Of a stretch of 64,000 bases of DNA, positions 33,291-45,082 are shown in pieces. Origin of the DNA: Acanthochromis polyacanthus. Lineage: Eukaryota > Chordata > Actinopteri > Pomacentridae. A program made the position numbers and the translations under genes. Location of the stretch: NCBI RefSeq assembly GCF_021347895.1, contig NC_067135.1, forward strand, positions 2,411,320-2,475,319, given 5' to 3'. The notes beneath the pieces are model-generated. The model was not told where the DNA came from and made no database searches. It was given only the letters and a program-made list of their open reading frames with translations. Every line of letters begins with the position of its first letter. The first letter of the stretch is position 1.

Positions 33291-33708
33291 ATGATTGTTA
33301 GACATGTTAGATTGTTTACAGTGTGCAGGTGAAGTAAACACAGCTGCCTCTTCGTGCTCTGATATTCAGCATCACAGTCAGATGCTTCTGGTGGAACCAA
33401 ATCAGGGCTAAAATGTAGTAAATATCAGATTTATGTTGATGAACAGAAAGACGACTTCAAATGAACAGTTGTGTTGTTGTGTAACTGCTGGATGTGTAAA
33501 TAAAACTTTATTAACTTTATTAACTCAACCTTTACCTTCCCTCCATCTCTCAGCAGAACTCACCTCCGACTCCTCACCATCCTCTGAACTTCTGAACATG
33601 ACTCGTCTCCTTCACCGTCGTCGTGACACCGATCACCATGGTCGCCCATCACCTCGGTGACCTTCCAGTCCTCCGGTTCTCTCTACTCCTGTCCAATCAG
33701 CTGCGGGG

Positions 33709-34028
33709 ATGCACGTGATGGGCAGTGTCTCTCCGGCCAATGAGAGCGAGGGTTTGTCCTTCCAGGAGGAGGATGTAGCCGTCGCCGTGCCGACGTCTCC
33801 TCCTCGACCTCCTTCCAGGTTTTCAGACATCGAAGGTGACGGGACGAGATCACATGACCCTCCTCCTCCTCTTCTTGCCCCTCCTCCTCCACCCCCTCCT
33901 CCCCCTCTTGCCCCGCCCCTCCTCCCCCCCTGCTGCCCCTGCTACCCGGGCTAGGAGACCCTGCAGCCGGCCTGAGGAAGAAGAAGAGGGTGAGGAGCTT
34001 CTTCTGGAAAACCATCCCTGAGGAGCAG
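33709..34028 (+). CDS. fhdc1: fhdc1 coding exon 1 with apparent 1-nt frameshift
   Basis: From ATG 33709 the frame reads [15 protein letters not shown] and a proline tract ([16 protein letters not shown]), then stops at 33952. The conserved FH2 lead [19 protein letters not shown], ending at donor 34028, lies in another frame. The two frames join if the C-run at 33924-33930 (7 C) had one more base. The exon is 320 nt, and 321 would restore phase 0 for the next exon. A homopolymer assembly error is the likeliest cause; a real null allele is possible. A 21-codon upstream frame starts at ATG 33598. Confidence 0.85.
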
Positions 34029-37000
34029 GTAGAGTCTCTAATGAAGATCCTGGTTAGAATGGTAGAACTCCCACAGAAAGATAATTATCGTAGAAATGAG
34101 TTCCGATGAATGACTCTTTAGACCAGGGGTGTCCAACATGCGGCCCGCGGGTCAAAAGCGGTCCTTCAGAGAGTCCAATCTGGCCCTCAAAGTGTAAATA
34201 TTTCAGAGAAAACTATACATTTAAAATAATTTTTAGACCCTGTCAAGTTGTTTAGATCAGAAAGTAAAATACTAGATTGCTCTTTTGTGTCTCGTTTTGT
34301 AATATTTTGTCTTGTTTTTGTTGTTTATTTTTTTTGTCTGACTTGTTTGTCTCACTTTTTGTTTTGTGTTTCCTTTTTGTCTCGCTTGTGTTTTTCGTTT
34401 ATTTTTTTGTCGTTTTGTTTCTCGCTTTTAGCGTTTTTTGTATCGTTTGTTCATTTTTTTAGGTGCCTTGTTACTTTTTTGTCGAATTTTTTGTTTTATT
34501 TAGTGTCGTTTATCTCATTTTTGTCATTTTGTTTCTTGCTTTTGTCATTTTGTGTTTCCTTTTTGCCTCGTTTGTGTTTTTGTCTATTTTTTAGACATTT
34601 TGTTTCTCGTTTGTGTCTGGTCCAGATACCTGTGACTAAATGTTGTGTAGTGATTTAAGTTGTGCAGTGAGGACTAAAGATGAGTCGGGCTCTGATGGCT
34701 CACCTGTGTGTCTCAGGTGAGGGGGCGGGCCAACCTGTGGACTCAGGGCCCGGTGCAGCAGCGCTACCAGATCGACGTCCGCACCATCGAGGAACTGTTC
34801 GGTCAGAACGACGGCCAATCGGACGCCTCGGCCACGCCCACCAGAGGGGGGAGGGGCAGGGGCTCCTTCAGAGACGCCAAAGAGGAGGTGTGTTTGTTTG
34901 GAGAAGGTGTGGAGGTGGAGGAGTGTGGACACTTTCCACTGTGACCTGACAGCCACACCTGTTCACCTGTCCTCTCTCTGTTTCCCCCAGCTCTCCATTC
35001 TGGACTCAAAGCGAGGGATGAACGTTGGGATTTTCCTCAAACAGTTCAGGAGGTAACTCGGACACACCTGTTCTCACCTGTGAAGCCTGAGCCAAAGAAG
35101 GTTTTTCCACAATTGTCCAGTTTCCCGTGACAGTGAATGCGACATCTTCAGATTTCTGCCTGTTAAAGTCAGATAAAGTGAATATTTTACTCTGTATGAG
35201 TCGCTGTCAGGCTGGTGTTAGCGTGCCAGAGATGTTTCCTCTCCCTCATCACTCCTGTTTTGGGTAAACTGGGGAGGCGATGGCGGCGTGTTGTGCAGGC
35301 ATGTAGACGGCCATAACGAACATGTGACCAATCCGTGTTTATGTCTAATTAGAACTGGTGGCCATGCAGGGTTCAACAGGACCAGAAGGTCAAAGGAGCT
35401 GAGAGATGTGCTGAATCACCTCAGAGACACACAAAATGAGCAAAAAGATCCACAAAATGAGCAAAATGACCACAAAGACACACAAAATGAGCAAAAACAT
35501 ACACAAAATGACCTTCAAGAGACACAAAATGACCACAAAGACACATAGAATTACTTATTTACAGCATGTTCACATAAAAAATTACCACAAACGGACACAA
35601 AACGACCACAACAAGACATAACACAACTACAAACATGCACAAAATGACTGCAAAATGATGCACTATTCCCTCAGAGACAGAATATTACCACAAAGAGACA
35701 CTAAATGATCACATTAAGACAGAACACGGAGGTTCATGGAGGCTGCAGGATGACATCATGTTCACAGCGACTGCTCAGCAAACACTTTCACATACAGGTA
35801 TGAAGACAGACCACACCTGGGGCAGGTAACAGTCTGACTCACTGCTGGTCAACAGAAAGTCCTGCAGCTCCGTGGAAACACAAAAACCACCAAGAAGGAC
35901 CGACAGATCGGAGAAAAAATGAGAATTTATTTTATTATTTATGTTAGAAAATATGTTCTTCATCGTACCGAGGGGAAAATAATCTAAACTCCTTCTCCTC
36001 CAGGACCAATGAGACGATAGTGGATGATATTCGTCATGGCAACAGCGCGGTGTTTGGGGCGGAGCCTCTCAGAGAGCTGCTGAAGCTGCTGCCAGAGACT
36101 GAAGAGGTGAAAGAAGTAGTAGACAGAGTAGTACACACAGCAGTACATGGTGTACTTATTTATACTCCATACTTGTACCTGCAGGTGAAGAAGCTGAAGT
36201 CGTTCAGAGGCGACGTCTCGAAGCTCCCATTAGCTGATTCCTTCATGTACCTGCTGATCCAGCTGCCCAGGTGAGTAGTCGTACTCAGTCGGTGTACTTC
36301 AGGTGTAGTATTAAACATACATCAAGTAATATACGAGATCCAAACCAGAGAAAACCTGAAAACTCACGGCTCAGTCTGTCGTTGTTTCTGAAGCATTTGA
36401 ATTAAAAGTCAGATTTGGTGAATTAATTTCTCACAGATGGGTTCAAAGCCTGTCTAAAAGTTAGTTTTTACGGTTTCTGTTTGATAAATGGTGTAACTTT
36501 TAACTTTGAGGACAACGTGTGTTCTGGAGGATTAAACTTATTTAACTTGTATGCAATTTTAGGATAAATTCAGTCTTTATTTGGTTGATTTTTGTAAGAA
36601 ATTTAACCCATCATGCATCTATAACATACCCCCCTCATGTACTAATCTACAACATGTTAAACAGGTGTCTGCAGACCTGAATGAAATTAATGTGGCGTAT
36701 TATTATATTTGTGTGCAGTTACGCAGTTCGGATCGAGTCCATGTTGCTGAAGGAAGAGTTTCCTGCAGCATTCGACTCCATGAAACGAGACATAAAGATC
36801 CTTCGTTCTGCCACCAAAGGTAACGGCTCTGCACGTTTAACTTCTGTCAACACTGTAAATAATCAAAAACGTGCATTCCTCCAAATAATAATTACATTTT
36901 TACAACGTTTGAGCATTAAAATGTGCTATTTTTATTGTATTAAAATCTATCTATCTAAAAATTAAAAGGCCGCTAAAGACTCATAAAGAGCCTTAAAGTC

Positions 37001-39961
37001 CTCTTGAAGAACTCTAAAGGCCCCTAAAGACCATTAAAATCTGGTAAAGTTCCCTAAAGACCGTCCAGTGGTCCCAAAAGGCCCCTAAAGATTCGTAAAG
37101 GCCCCTTAAAGAACCCCAAAGGCCTCTAAAGACCATTAAGACCACCTGAAATTCCCTAAAGACCATTCAAGATCTCTAAAGACCCTTGAAGACTCAACAA
37201 TCCCTAAGAGTCCTTAAAGAGTTCACAGATCAGTAACCAGTTTACCTACATGAGTTAACTATAACTGAGTTCGTGATCGGATGTTTGACTTTTTGACTAG
37301 TTTCAACATCGTCTCCTCTTCAGCGAATAAAATGATGATGTTTCCACTGAGCTCATGTTTTTCCGGTCAGACGGTTTTCTTCCATCCTGGTTCTGTTCTT
37401 TACAGATTCCACACAAACTCATCTGAAGGTTCTGAAAAGAAGGCAGGTACGACCGCATCAGGCGATGGAAGAGAGAAATTCACCCTGATTACAGCCTCAA
37501 AGTCTCACAGTTTGCTCTGATTTATTCAGATGAAGCTGTGAAAGAGGAACTCAGATGTGTTCATCATTATTAACAGAAACCTGAGTGTGTTGTACATCCG
37601 TCACACAGTGGGACGTGGACACACTCCCTGCAGTGAAACACACTGCTGCGTTCACACTCTGCTACAGCAGCGACACTGAAAATATTTTTAGATTGAGTGT
37701 GTGAACGTGATGAAAGTCTGATCTGTGAACGAACCTCCATCTACTTTACCATCATCACTACACCGCTGTATTAAATCCAACTTACTATCTCTGAAATGTC
37801 GACCAAACACTGTATTTTTAGTAGGAAATGAGGATGCATCCATGTGTACACGCTCACAGGAACTTTGTGGGGCTGTAACAGCAGCCTGGTTTGAATACTT
37901 TGTCCTTTGTGGTGCAGAGCTGATGAGCTGTGAGGAGCTTCATGCTGTTCTTCATCTGGTGCTGCAGGCCGGAAACATCCTGAACGCTGTGAGTGGAAAC
38001 AGATTTAAACGAACATCAGGAACAGATGAATGAGCAGCGCCGAAAACATGCTGTTAGAATAAATCTTTTCTCTGCAGTTGTACGCCACTTTGTGTTTCCT
38101 TACGTTTGTGTTGGATTTTTTGTTGTTTTAGGTCTCTTTTTGGGTCTTTTCGTGTCTCTTTGTGTTTTTAAGGATTTTTAAGTGAATGTGCATTTAGCAG
38201 TAGTGCAGTCAGGGAGATGCTGTCTATTTATTATGCCAGTGTTTGTATTGACATGCTGTGTTGTTGTCGTGTTGCAGGGAGGTTATGCAGGAAACGCTGT
38301 GGGCTTCAAGTTGTCGTCGCTCCTGTCTCTGGCCGACACCAAGGCCAACAAACCGGGCATGAACCTGCTGCACTTTGTCGCTCTGGTGAGTCACCTGTGA
38401 CAGGATGGACCCCCAAAGACCCCTAAAGACACCTAGAGGCCTCTAAAGACCCTTTAAGGCCCCTAAAGATCCATAAAGGCCCCTCAAGACACCCAAAGGT
38501 CCCCTATAAACCTACCTCTAAAGACCATTAATGACCTCTAAAGACCATTAAAACACATTTGAGTTCCCTAAAGACCATTAAATACCCCTACATGTCCTTA
38601 AAGACTCTTAAAGGCCCCTTAAGGTTTGTAAAGACCCCTAAAGACCCCTAAAGGCCCCTAAAGACACCTGAAGGCCCCTAAAGACCTCTGACGACCATTA
38701 ATGACCTCTGATGGTCCCTAAAGACCCTTAAATGCCCCTAAAGGCCCTGAAAAACCATTGAAGATGCCTGAAGTTTCCTATAGACCATTAAAGACCCCAA
38801 ACGAACTCTGAAGTTCCCTGAAGATCATTAAAGACTTCTAAAGACCATTCAAGACACCTGAAGGTCCCCAAATGCCCCCTAAAGACCATTAAAAGCCCCT
38901 AAATGTCCCTATAGGCTCCTAAAGACCCTTTACATCCCGTGAAAAATCGTGAAGACCGTTAAAAATCCCTAAAGTTCGCTGAAGACCCTTAAAGCAACCT
39001 TGTTGTTCTTGTTCGGACATTAATGTTAAATCCTCTTTGTATTTCCTTCAGGAAGCTCAGAAAACAGACAAGAAGCTGTTGGAGTTTCCTCTCAGCTTGA
39101 GTCACGTCCAGTCTGCAGCCAGGTCAGACCTCATACACTACGTCTCCCATCAGCCCCTCTGCCTCCAGACACTGCGCATCGTGGAGGAGTGTCGTCCTCT
39201 GCTGTCTCTGATGAGGAACTAACCTCAAATCAAACCTGTTTTTTGTTATTGTTTTGTTTGTTATTGTTTGTGTAGGATCTCTGTGGAAACGCTGGATGCT
39301 GACCTGCAGTGGCTAACATCTCGCACACGCTCAGTAGAGGAGAGCGTCCAGAGAGACACTGAACTGCTGCAGCAGCTGGACGACTTCCTGCAGGTAACAA
39401 ATACTTCATCATGTGCTCATTGTGTGTCTCTTTATTGTTTTGCATCTCATTCTGGTCTTCTTATGTGTCTTTGCTGTTGTTTTACACTTATTTGTGTTAT
39501 TGTGAGTCTGTTTTACATCATTTTCCATCTCTTTCTGGTATGTTTGTGTCTTTCTGTGTAGTTTATTGCCACTCTTTGTTGCTGTTTCTATTCATTTTGT
39601 TTCTCTATAGGCTCACAGAAACAGACCCGGCGGCCCGTCGGTTTAAGTCTGAGCGGTGTTTTTGTGTCTAAAGTGCGTGTTTGTGCGTTTGTCGTCGGTC
39701 AGGACGCCACGTCATGTCTGTGTTCGCTGCGTGGCGGCAGACAGCAGCTGCAGAAGGAGGCCAGCGAGCTGCTGGACTTCTTCTGCGAGGACAGAGACAC
39801 CTTCAGGATGGACGACTGCTTCAACATCTTCTACACCTTCTGCTGCAGGTTCACCAGCGCTGTCAAGGTGCACACAGACACACAACAACACACACTAACA
39901 GACACTCAACACACATACAAATAGTGATATGTATAATATGACACTTTACTGCAGAAAAGGG

Positions 39962-39994
<33 letters not shown>

Positions 39995-42503
39995 CTTTAT
40001 TAATCCTGAGAGAAATTCAAGAGGGAGGGGGCTGTACTGTATGTAGATATAAGGTGAATAGTGGTTAATTTGGTTGCTGATCAGTGACAGAGGATAAGAC
40101 AACAAAGAACAGAAGGTGGTTGAATCAGGAGGTCTGGCAGACAACAACAAATAGCCAAAGATAGAAGAAACACGTGGTACTAGAAGGTATCTCTACCTAA
40201 AGGTGTGCTATGTTCCTCATCAGGACTGATTTATTTGGGCAGATATGACAGTCTTAGTCTTGGTTAGTAAAGTTCTGTCTCTCTGTCCAAAGGAGAACGC
40301 TGAGCGCGAGGCGAAGGAAGCGGCTCGACGGCGGCGGATTCAGGAAATGGAGGAGCAGAAAAGGCACTCATGGGCTGGAGGCGAGCAGGTAGAAGAACGT
40401 CTATTCAACCAATCGTTTAACAAACTCTCCCATCCTGCTAACTACTTCTGTCTGATGCTGTTGTAGGTGGGCGGGGCCTTCGGGCTACGCTGCAGCAGTG
40501 AGACGGACATGTCGGCCGCCGTGACCCGACAGAACGATGCAGGGCTGCTGATGGAGCTCCTGACGCCGAAGCCCCGCCCCCGCTCACCCCTCAACACCCC
40601 CAACAGTTCTCAGGGGCGTTCAGGGAGCTTACGGCGGTCCAGGAACTCTCCGTCCAGCTCGCCGTCTCTTGCTGCCGAGTTTGAACTGAGCATGCTCCTG
40701 GAAATGGCGAGCGCTGACCGCACAGTCGCTCAGCAGAGAGGCAGAGATATGAGGACAGTTTTCCCATCAGCCTCGCCTGAACCTGGAAGAACTCAACCTC
40801 AGAAAACCTCCGTTGGTCCAGAAACCACAAACCATGCAACCACTTACCTCCGCCTCAACGCTGCACAAACTCAGCCTATCGCCTCTGATCCCGCTGATGA
40901 AGCTACAGTCACACCTACCTCCAACCAAAACCAGCAGTCTGACCACAACAACAACACCCACAATGCTCTTGGTGGCACTTTGAGCAGCTGGGCAACACCT
41001 GGACGCCATCAGAGCCTCTCTGGTTTAAACAGAGAAACATCTGGAACAAATAAAACTGATCAGGTCATTAGTCATGAAAAGACGCTTGAACGCAGCGCCG
41101 CTCTGACACAAAACATGTCTGTGGTCGTGGAGAAACGCATGCTGGTTCCTCAGCTCAGAGTGTTTGATGATTCCAGCTGCAGTGACGACCATCATCAAGG
41201 CAACGCCAGATCTACAGATCTGGAGAAAACCCAGCAGACTGGAGATGCAGAAAAATCTGCTGAGACAGAGTCGTCCTCATCTCAGAGGGAGGAGGACGAG
41301 GACAAGGTGGTTGTTTGGTGTGTGACGGGCGTCTGTGAGGCCACCGCCGACACTCACAGCCCTCCGACCAATGAGGAGCCGAGCACCAATCAGAGAGGAG
41401 AGCAGCGAGTTTCCTGTGCCACAGCCAATCACATGCCTTCAGAGCCTCAGCCAGCCAATGAGAAGCCAGTGCCTGAACCCATCAGCAGCCAACCGGTGCC
41501 TTCCTCCCGCTGTGACGACGCATCGCTCCCCGTTTCTTCCTCCAGGTGGCGCCCATCAGAGCCGGCATCAGTAGCTACTGCGTCCACCGAGGAAGGTAAC
41601 GAAACGGCCAGTCAGGGGGAAGAAGCAAAGGGTTTCACCAATCATGACACGAGGAAAAAGAAGACGGCCAATGAAAATAAAAAAGCAGCTTCCTCCTCCA
41701 AACCTGTGACCCCAAACAGCTCCTCTCCAGCGGGCAGGTCGCTCCGGACCCTCACCGACTCTGAGAAGCAGGGCATGAGGCGGGTGGTCCCCATCTCCAG
41801 AACCAGCCGAGGGGCTCCGCCTCTGGTCAGACGTCCTGAGATCCCTCCCTCCAACAGCCGGGGCTCCACACCGCCCACAAACCTCAGCAGAGCCTCCATC
41901 CGACGGGGAGAAAGACCAGCGACGGCGCCGTCATCCCGACGATCCAGCATCAACAAGGCACCAGACCCCAAAGACCCAAAGGACCAGAAGGTTCCAGGAG
42001 CTCCGGTGTCCAGCCGAGACCAGAACCAGGACTTGCACAGGAAGCCGTCCGTCCGAAAGCCCGTAATAAAAACCAAACCAGCGCCGGAGGAGAAGATGTG
42101 TCGGTCCACGCTGCGAGCGCTAACCCAGGGTGGAGGCAGCCTCAGTGCTCCTGCTACTCCTCTACATAAAACCTCCTCGGCGCTGCCAGGCTTCGCCCGA
42201 AACACCGCCTCCTCCTCCTTCAGACGGACCAGCACCACCCTCACTACTCCTCCTCCTCCTCAGTTACCCCACGCTGCCTCCGACTCCTCTGCTAAATCCT
42301 CCCCAAAGACCTCCACATCTTTCACCCGAACAGGCTCTCTGAGAGTCTCTTCCTCCAAACCCTCGGATCTCCTCATGCCGTCCTCCTCATCCCCGCTGAG
42401 GAGCATCAGGTCGTCTCCTCACAGCGGACGCAAAGACAGCTTCTCTGACAAATCTACGCACTCGAAGGACTCGGGTAAACCCAGCAGGCCGAGCTGGAGA
42501 TAA
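33709..42503 (+). CDS. fhdc1: FH2 domain containing 1 (INF1), 13 coding exons, ~1169 aa
   Basis: A formin that nucleates actin through its FH2 domain and, as known for INF1, binds microtubules through its C-terminus. Coding exons: 33709-34028, 34717-34887, 34991-35052, 36004-36106, 36185-36270, 36719-36819, 37918-37988, 38278-38385, 39052-39122, 39276-39393, 39703-39867, 40293-40388 and 40467-42503. All junctions are AG/GT and the phases agree. MHVM start and a proline-rich FH1-like stretch come first. FH2 begins at [12 protein letters not shown] and runs through [95 protein letters not shown] and [18 protein letters not shown]. The closing basic coiled coil is [20 protein letters not shown]. 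The total length is close to human FHDC1 (1143 aa). One apparent frameshift in coding exon 1 is described separately. The 78-bp intron at 36107-36184 is the shortest. Confidence 0.95.
34124..34625. mobile_element. hAT-like element, second copy, expanded by T-rich minisatellite
   Basis: Starts CAGGGGTGTCCAACATGCGG and follows the 7262 element closely (GTCCTTCAGAGAGTCCAATC, CCCTCAAAGTGTAAATA, CATTTAAAATAATTTTTAGA). It then passes into TTTTGTGTCTCGTTTTGTAATATTTTGTC units that continue to about 34615. The right terminus is not recognisable. It lies in the fhdc1 intron between coding exons 1 and 2. Confidence 0.7.
35400..35725. repeat. A-rich minisatellite ACACAAAATGAGCAAAAAGA
   Basis: Tandem units such as CACAAAATGACCACAAAGAC and CACAAAATGAGCAAAA, the complement of the T-rich family, in an fhdc1 intron. 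Confidence 0.8.
36965..37215. repeat. CCCCTAAAGACCATTAAAG repeat, block 1
   Basis: Short units of about 10-20 bp (CCTAAAGACC, CATTAAAG, CCCCTAAAGG) in the intron between fhdc1 coding exons 6 and 7. The same unit fills 38403-39000 in a different intron. Confidence 0.85.
38403..39000. repeat. CCCCTAAAGACCATTAAAG repeat, block 2
   Basis: About 600 bp of the same unit, occupying nearly all of the intron between fhdc1 coding exons 8 and 9. Confidence 0.88.
39961..40200 (-). mobile_element. 3' end of a truncated LINE/SINE-type element
   Basis: GATAGATAGATA followed by CTTTATTAATCCTGAGAGAAATTCAAG is the inverted 3' terminus of a fish retroelement (TTGAATTTC...TTAATAAAG then ATCT repeats). A plus-strand copy of the same end is at about 57770-57818. 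The internal part is not identified. Confidence 0.65.
40467..42503 (+). CDS. fhdc1: fhdc1 last coding exon (678 codons)
   Basis: A single large exon encodes the whole C-terminal half: low-complexity, Ser/Pro/Thr-rich, with conserved islands. [13 protein letters not shown] follows the FH2. [18 protein letters not shown] with ISRTSRGA matches the conserved C-terminal block of INF1, and [16 protein letters not shown] a second one. Many basic and Ser-rich stretches fit microtubule binding. It ends RPSRPSWR-like at TAA 42501-42503. Confidence 0.92.
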   Translation: MGGAFGLRCSSETDMSAAVTRQNDAGLLMELLTPKPRPRSPLNTPNSSQGRSGSLRRSRNSPSSSPSLAAEFELSMLLEMASADRTVAQQRGRDMRTVFPSASPEPGRTQPQKTSVGPETTNHATTYLRLNAAQTQPIASDPADEATVTPTSNQNQQSDHNNNTHNALGGTLSSWATPGRHQSLSGLNRETSGTNKTDQVISHEKTLERSAALTQNMSVVVEKRMLVPQLRVFDDSSCSDDHHQGNARSTDLEKTQQTGDAEKSAETESSSSQREEDEDKVVVWCVTGVCEATADTHSPPTNEEPSTNQRGEQRVSCATANHMPSEPQPANEKPVPEPISSQPVPSSRCDDASLPVSSSRWRPSEPASVATASTEEGNETASQGEEAKGFTNHDTRKKKTANENKKAASSSKPVTPNSSSPAGRSLRTLTDSEKQGMRRVVPISRTSRGAPPLVRRPEIPPSNSRGSTPPTNLSRASIRRGERPATAPSSRRSSINKAPDPKDPKDQKVPGAPVSSRDQNQDLHRKPSVRKPVIKTKPAPEEKMCRSTLRALTQGGGSLSAPATPLHKTSSALPGFARNTASSSFRRTSTTLTTPPPPQLPHAASDSSAKSSPKTSTSFTRTGSLRVSSSKPSDLLMPSSSSPLRSIRSSPHSGRKDSFSDKSTHSKDSGKPSRPSWR

Positions 42504-44085
42504 CGGGAAGTTCATCAGCGACTCCTGCAGTCTTTACGCTCAACATGAAGAAAAGCCTCAAGTGTAGCTGGAGAAGGACGTTCGGTCACCAGAGGGTGGT
42601 TCTGTCCGGTTGGAGAACTTTCAGGATCTCACTGAAGGTGAACTGGATCCTGATGGAGCAGCACCAGCAGCAACATGGACGTTTTATCAGAACATCAGCA
42701 AAGTAACACTCAGTATCTGCACATAAAGAGTCCCAAACGGATTCTATTTTACTGATGGAACACAGTTCAGGTACAGTGGAGTTGTTGAAGTCAATCCAGT
42801 TTATCTGCTGAATGTCTCCACAGTCTGGAAACATGAAGAACCTGCTGCCACAAGATGTCTGGATGGACGAGAGGCTTCATTAATTAGCCTCCTATGCATT
42901 AAAACGACCACAGAGGCCGTGTTCTGGTGCATTCCAGGATTATATTCCAATATTAAATACGACAGACACTTTAATGTCCTCAGGAAAGACTGCGTTTTAC
43001 AGGTTTAAAGACATATTATCTTTAAAACGTACGAAATGATTTCGCTCATCAGCCAGAAACTGTACAAACTGAAAGAATCATCAGTTTTCCAGCTTTCTGA
43101 CGGTCCTTGAACTACCCAGAGGTGACTTTCGGGGAGCTTAAAATCAGGATATTTGGTCAAAACCACTTCATTCTACAAGCCTTGATTAAAAGCTTGACAA
43201 AAATGACCCAAAATAAGCAAAATTCCAGCTGATTCTTCACGAGAGAGTTTTCAGATGAACTGCAGGCAGTGTTTCCACACAGCAGAAGAGGATTGTTACA
43301 TAAACTCAAGCAAATCTGATCAAACTTCCTCTTCAGAATCAGCCGATTCTTCATCCACCGTCACTTTATATTTTCAGAGCTGCACGTCCCTTAAATGCAC
43401 AGAAATGGGTCAAAAATTGTCATTTTTTTATTACTTTAATCGAATCACATTGAGCATAATCAACCCTGAAATTATCTCCTGTCGAAAATCACCGTGACGA
43501 CGACTTCTGTGGAGGTTAATGACCTCTAATCAGAGCTGATTGGATCATTTCTGGTCACTAAATTTGTTTCAGTACATCCCCAGTTATAGGCTCTTTTGCG
43601 CCTCGTTTTTTGTCGTTTTCTGCCTCATTTTGTCGTTTTGTGTCTCATTTTCTCAGTTCTAGATTCTTAAAATGCAACCTGTGATCGGTCAGAACATTTC
43701 AGTCATTTCTGCTGTTTTCTGTCATGCTTGTTTCCAGAATTCTGTAATATTCTAAAATATCTGCACAGTTTTGTACATTTAATCTGAACTGAGAGATGAG
43801 GTTTTCGTGTTTAAATGCCTTTTTTGATTCTTATCGTGCACCTTTAGCGTCACTAACCGAGCTGAAGAATCTCTGTAAATCAGGCCTGATTCACATAGAA
43901 AGTATAAATATTGTTGTAATTAATCTGTGAGAAAACTTATGGAGACGACGAGATGTTTGAAGAGTCTCTGATTCAAACCAACAGTGTCTGACTGAGTTCA
44001 GTGCCAAGGACGTTTGTTTGTTCCTCTATTTATGTATTAATCTGTCTAATTAATAAATAAAGTGGTATTAATCTTCATTCAAAGT
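42504..44085 (+). other. fhdc1: fhdc1 3' untranslated region
   Basis: Overlapping AATAAA signals at 44052 and 44056. The region includes a module C copy (about 43020-43180) and a few T-rich units (43600-43660). Confidence 0.55.
44052..44061 (+). terminator. fhdc1: polyadenylation signals, probable fhdc1 end
   Basis: AATAAATAAA, two overlapping AATAAA hexamers about 1.55 kb after the stop codon. Confidence 0.55.
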
Positions 44086-44589
44086 GCCGTTTTATTCATT
44101 ATCTGCCTTATTTCTGCTTTCTTTTCACCTGATCTCACATTTAACACTTTAAAGGTTCATAATTCAAATGCTAAATTTAGATTTCATTCTAATTTTTGAC
44201 TATTATTATATCATACAATTTTTATATTATACTAGTATATTAAACTATATATCATAATTTTTATATTATACTACATTAGATTATTTTATATTATACTATA
44301 TTGACTTATATTATGTACAGTTTGGAGTTCAGTGATTTAAATGATTCAGGGAGTGCTTGATTTTTCCAAAACTCATTATCTATATATTTTTTTATCAATC
44401 ATTTATCAGAACTTTTGTTGACTTACTTGCATTTTTGACTCACTATCGCCATAAACGTCTAACAACAGGTGAGCCCGATACTTTTAGAAACTACAATATT
44501 AATAATATCATTAATTAAATTCTGCATCACCACCCTGCAGTCAATATTCACTAAAAATGTGCAAAAAAATATTAATTTGGTTGAACAAT

Positions 44590-44871
44590 CACAGCGGCGC
44601 GACGCCTGACGTCATCAAGCGGCGCCAAACAAAGCTCCATGTGCAGGAGAGAAAAACGAAGCGGATAAAAGTTGAGTTTCTTTGTGATTCGGGACGAAAA
44701 AGGGGCTAGAAACACAAAAGCGAAGAAGTTGAAGCTGCTGCGGAGCCGCTCCGTGTGCTGTGAAGTTTTAAACCGGAAACTGAAAGAAGGAAAAACGCAG
44801 AAAGAAAAAAATAAGAAAACGAAAACCGGCGTTCAGTATTTAAAGTCCGGAGAAGAAACGGAGAGTTTAAA
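44590..44871 (+). promoter_or_regulatory. fbxw7: promoter and untranslated exon, candidate fbxw7 upstream promoter
   Basis: A CpG-rich block with a perfect CRE, TGACGTCA (44607-44614), and AGCGGCGCC motifs. It ends at a strong donor, GAGTTTAAA|GTAAGT (exon end 44871). It sits between the fhdc1 polyadenylation signal and the acidic exon at 46108, so it probably drives a transcript containing that exon. Confidence 0.5.
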
Positions 44872-45082
44872 GTAAGTCTGAAGCTTTTCGATTTGAACAG
44901 ACTCACTGTTTAAACAGAATTTATCGGGAAAATGTGCTTACTGCAGTATAAAGCATTTATTTGGACAAATCTAATGATACCCACAAAAATATCTCGTAAG
45001 ACTTTAATTCCAAAGCTGATATCAGATATTTTCCGTGATTTTTCTTAATAAAAATCTAAATCACTTCGGTTTCTGTAAAATT

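Noticed and set aside
39037..39222. Read-through of fhdc1 coding exon 9 into a longer frame ending MRN-stop
   Set aside because: The donor at 39123 joins in phase to the conserved next exon. The extra residues do not resemble FH2 sequence.
41642..42244. 200-codon minus-strand frame
   Set aside because: It lies antisense inside the fhdc1 last exon, whose plus frame has clear family similarity. A GC-rich shadow frame.
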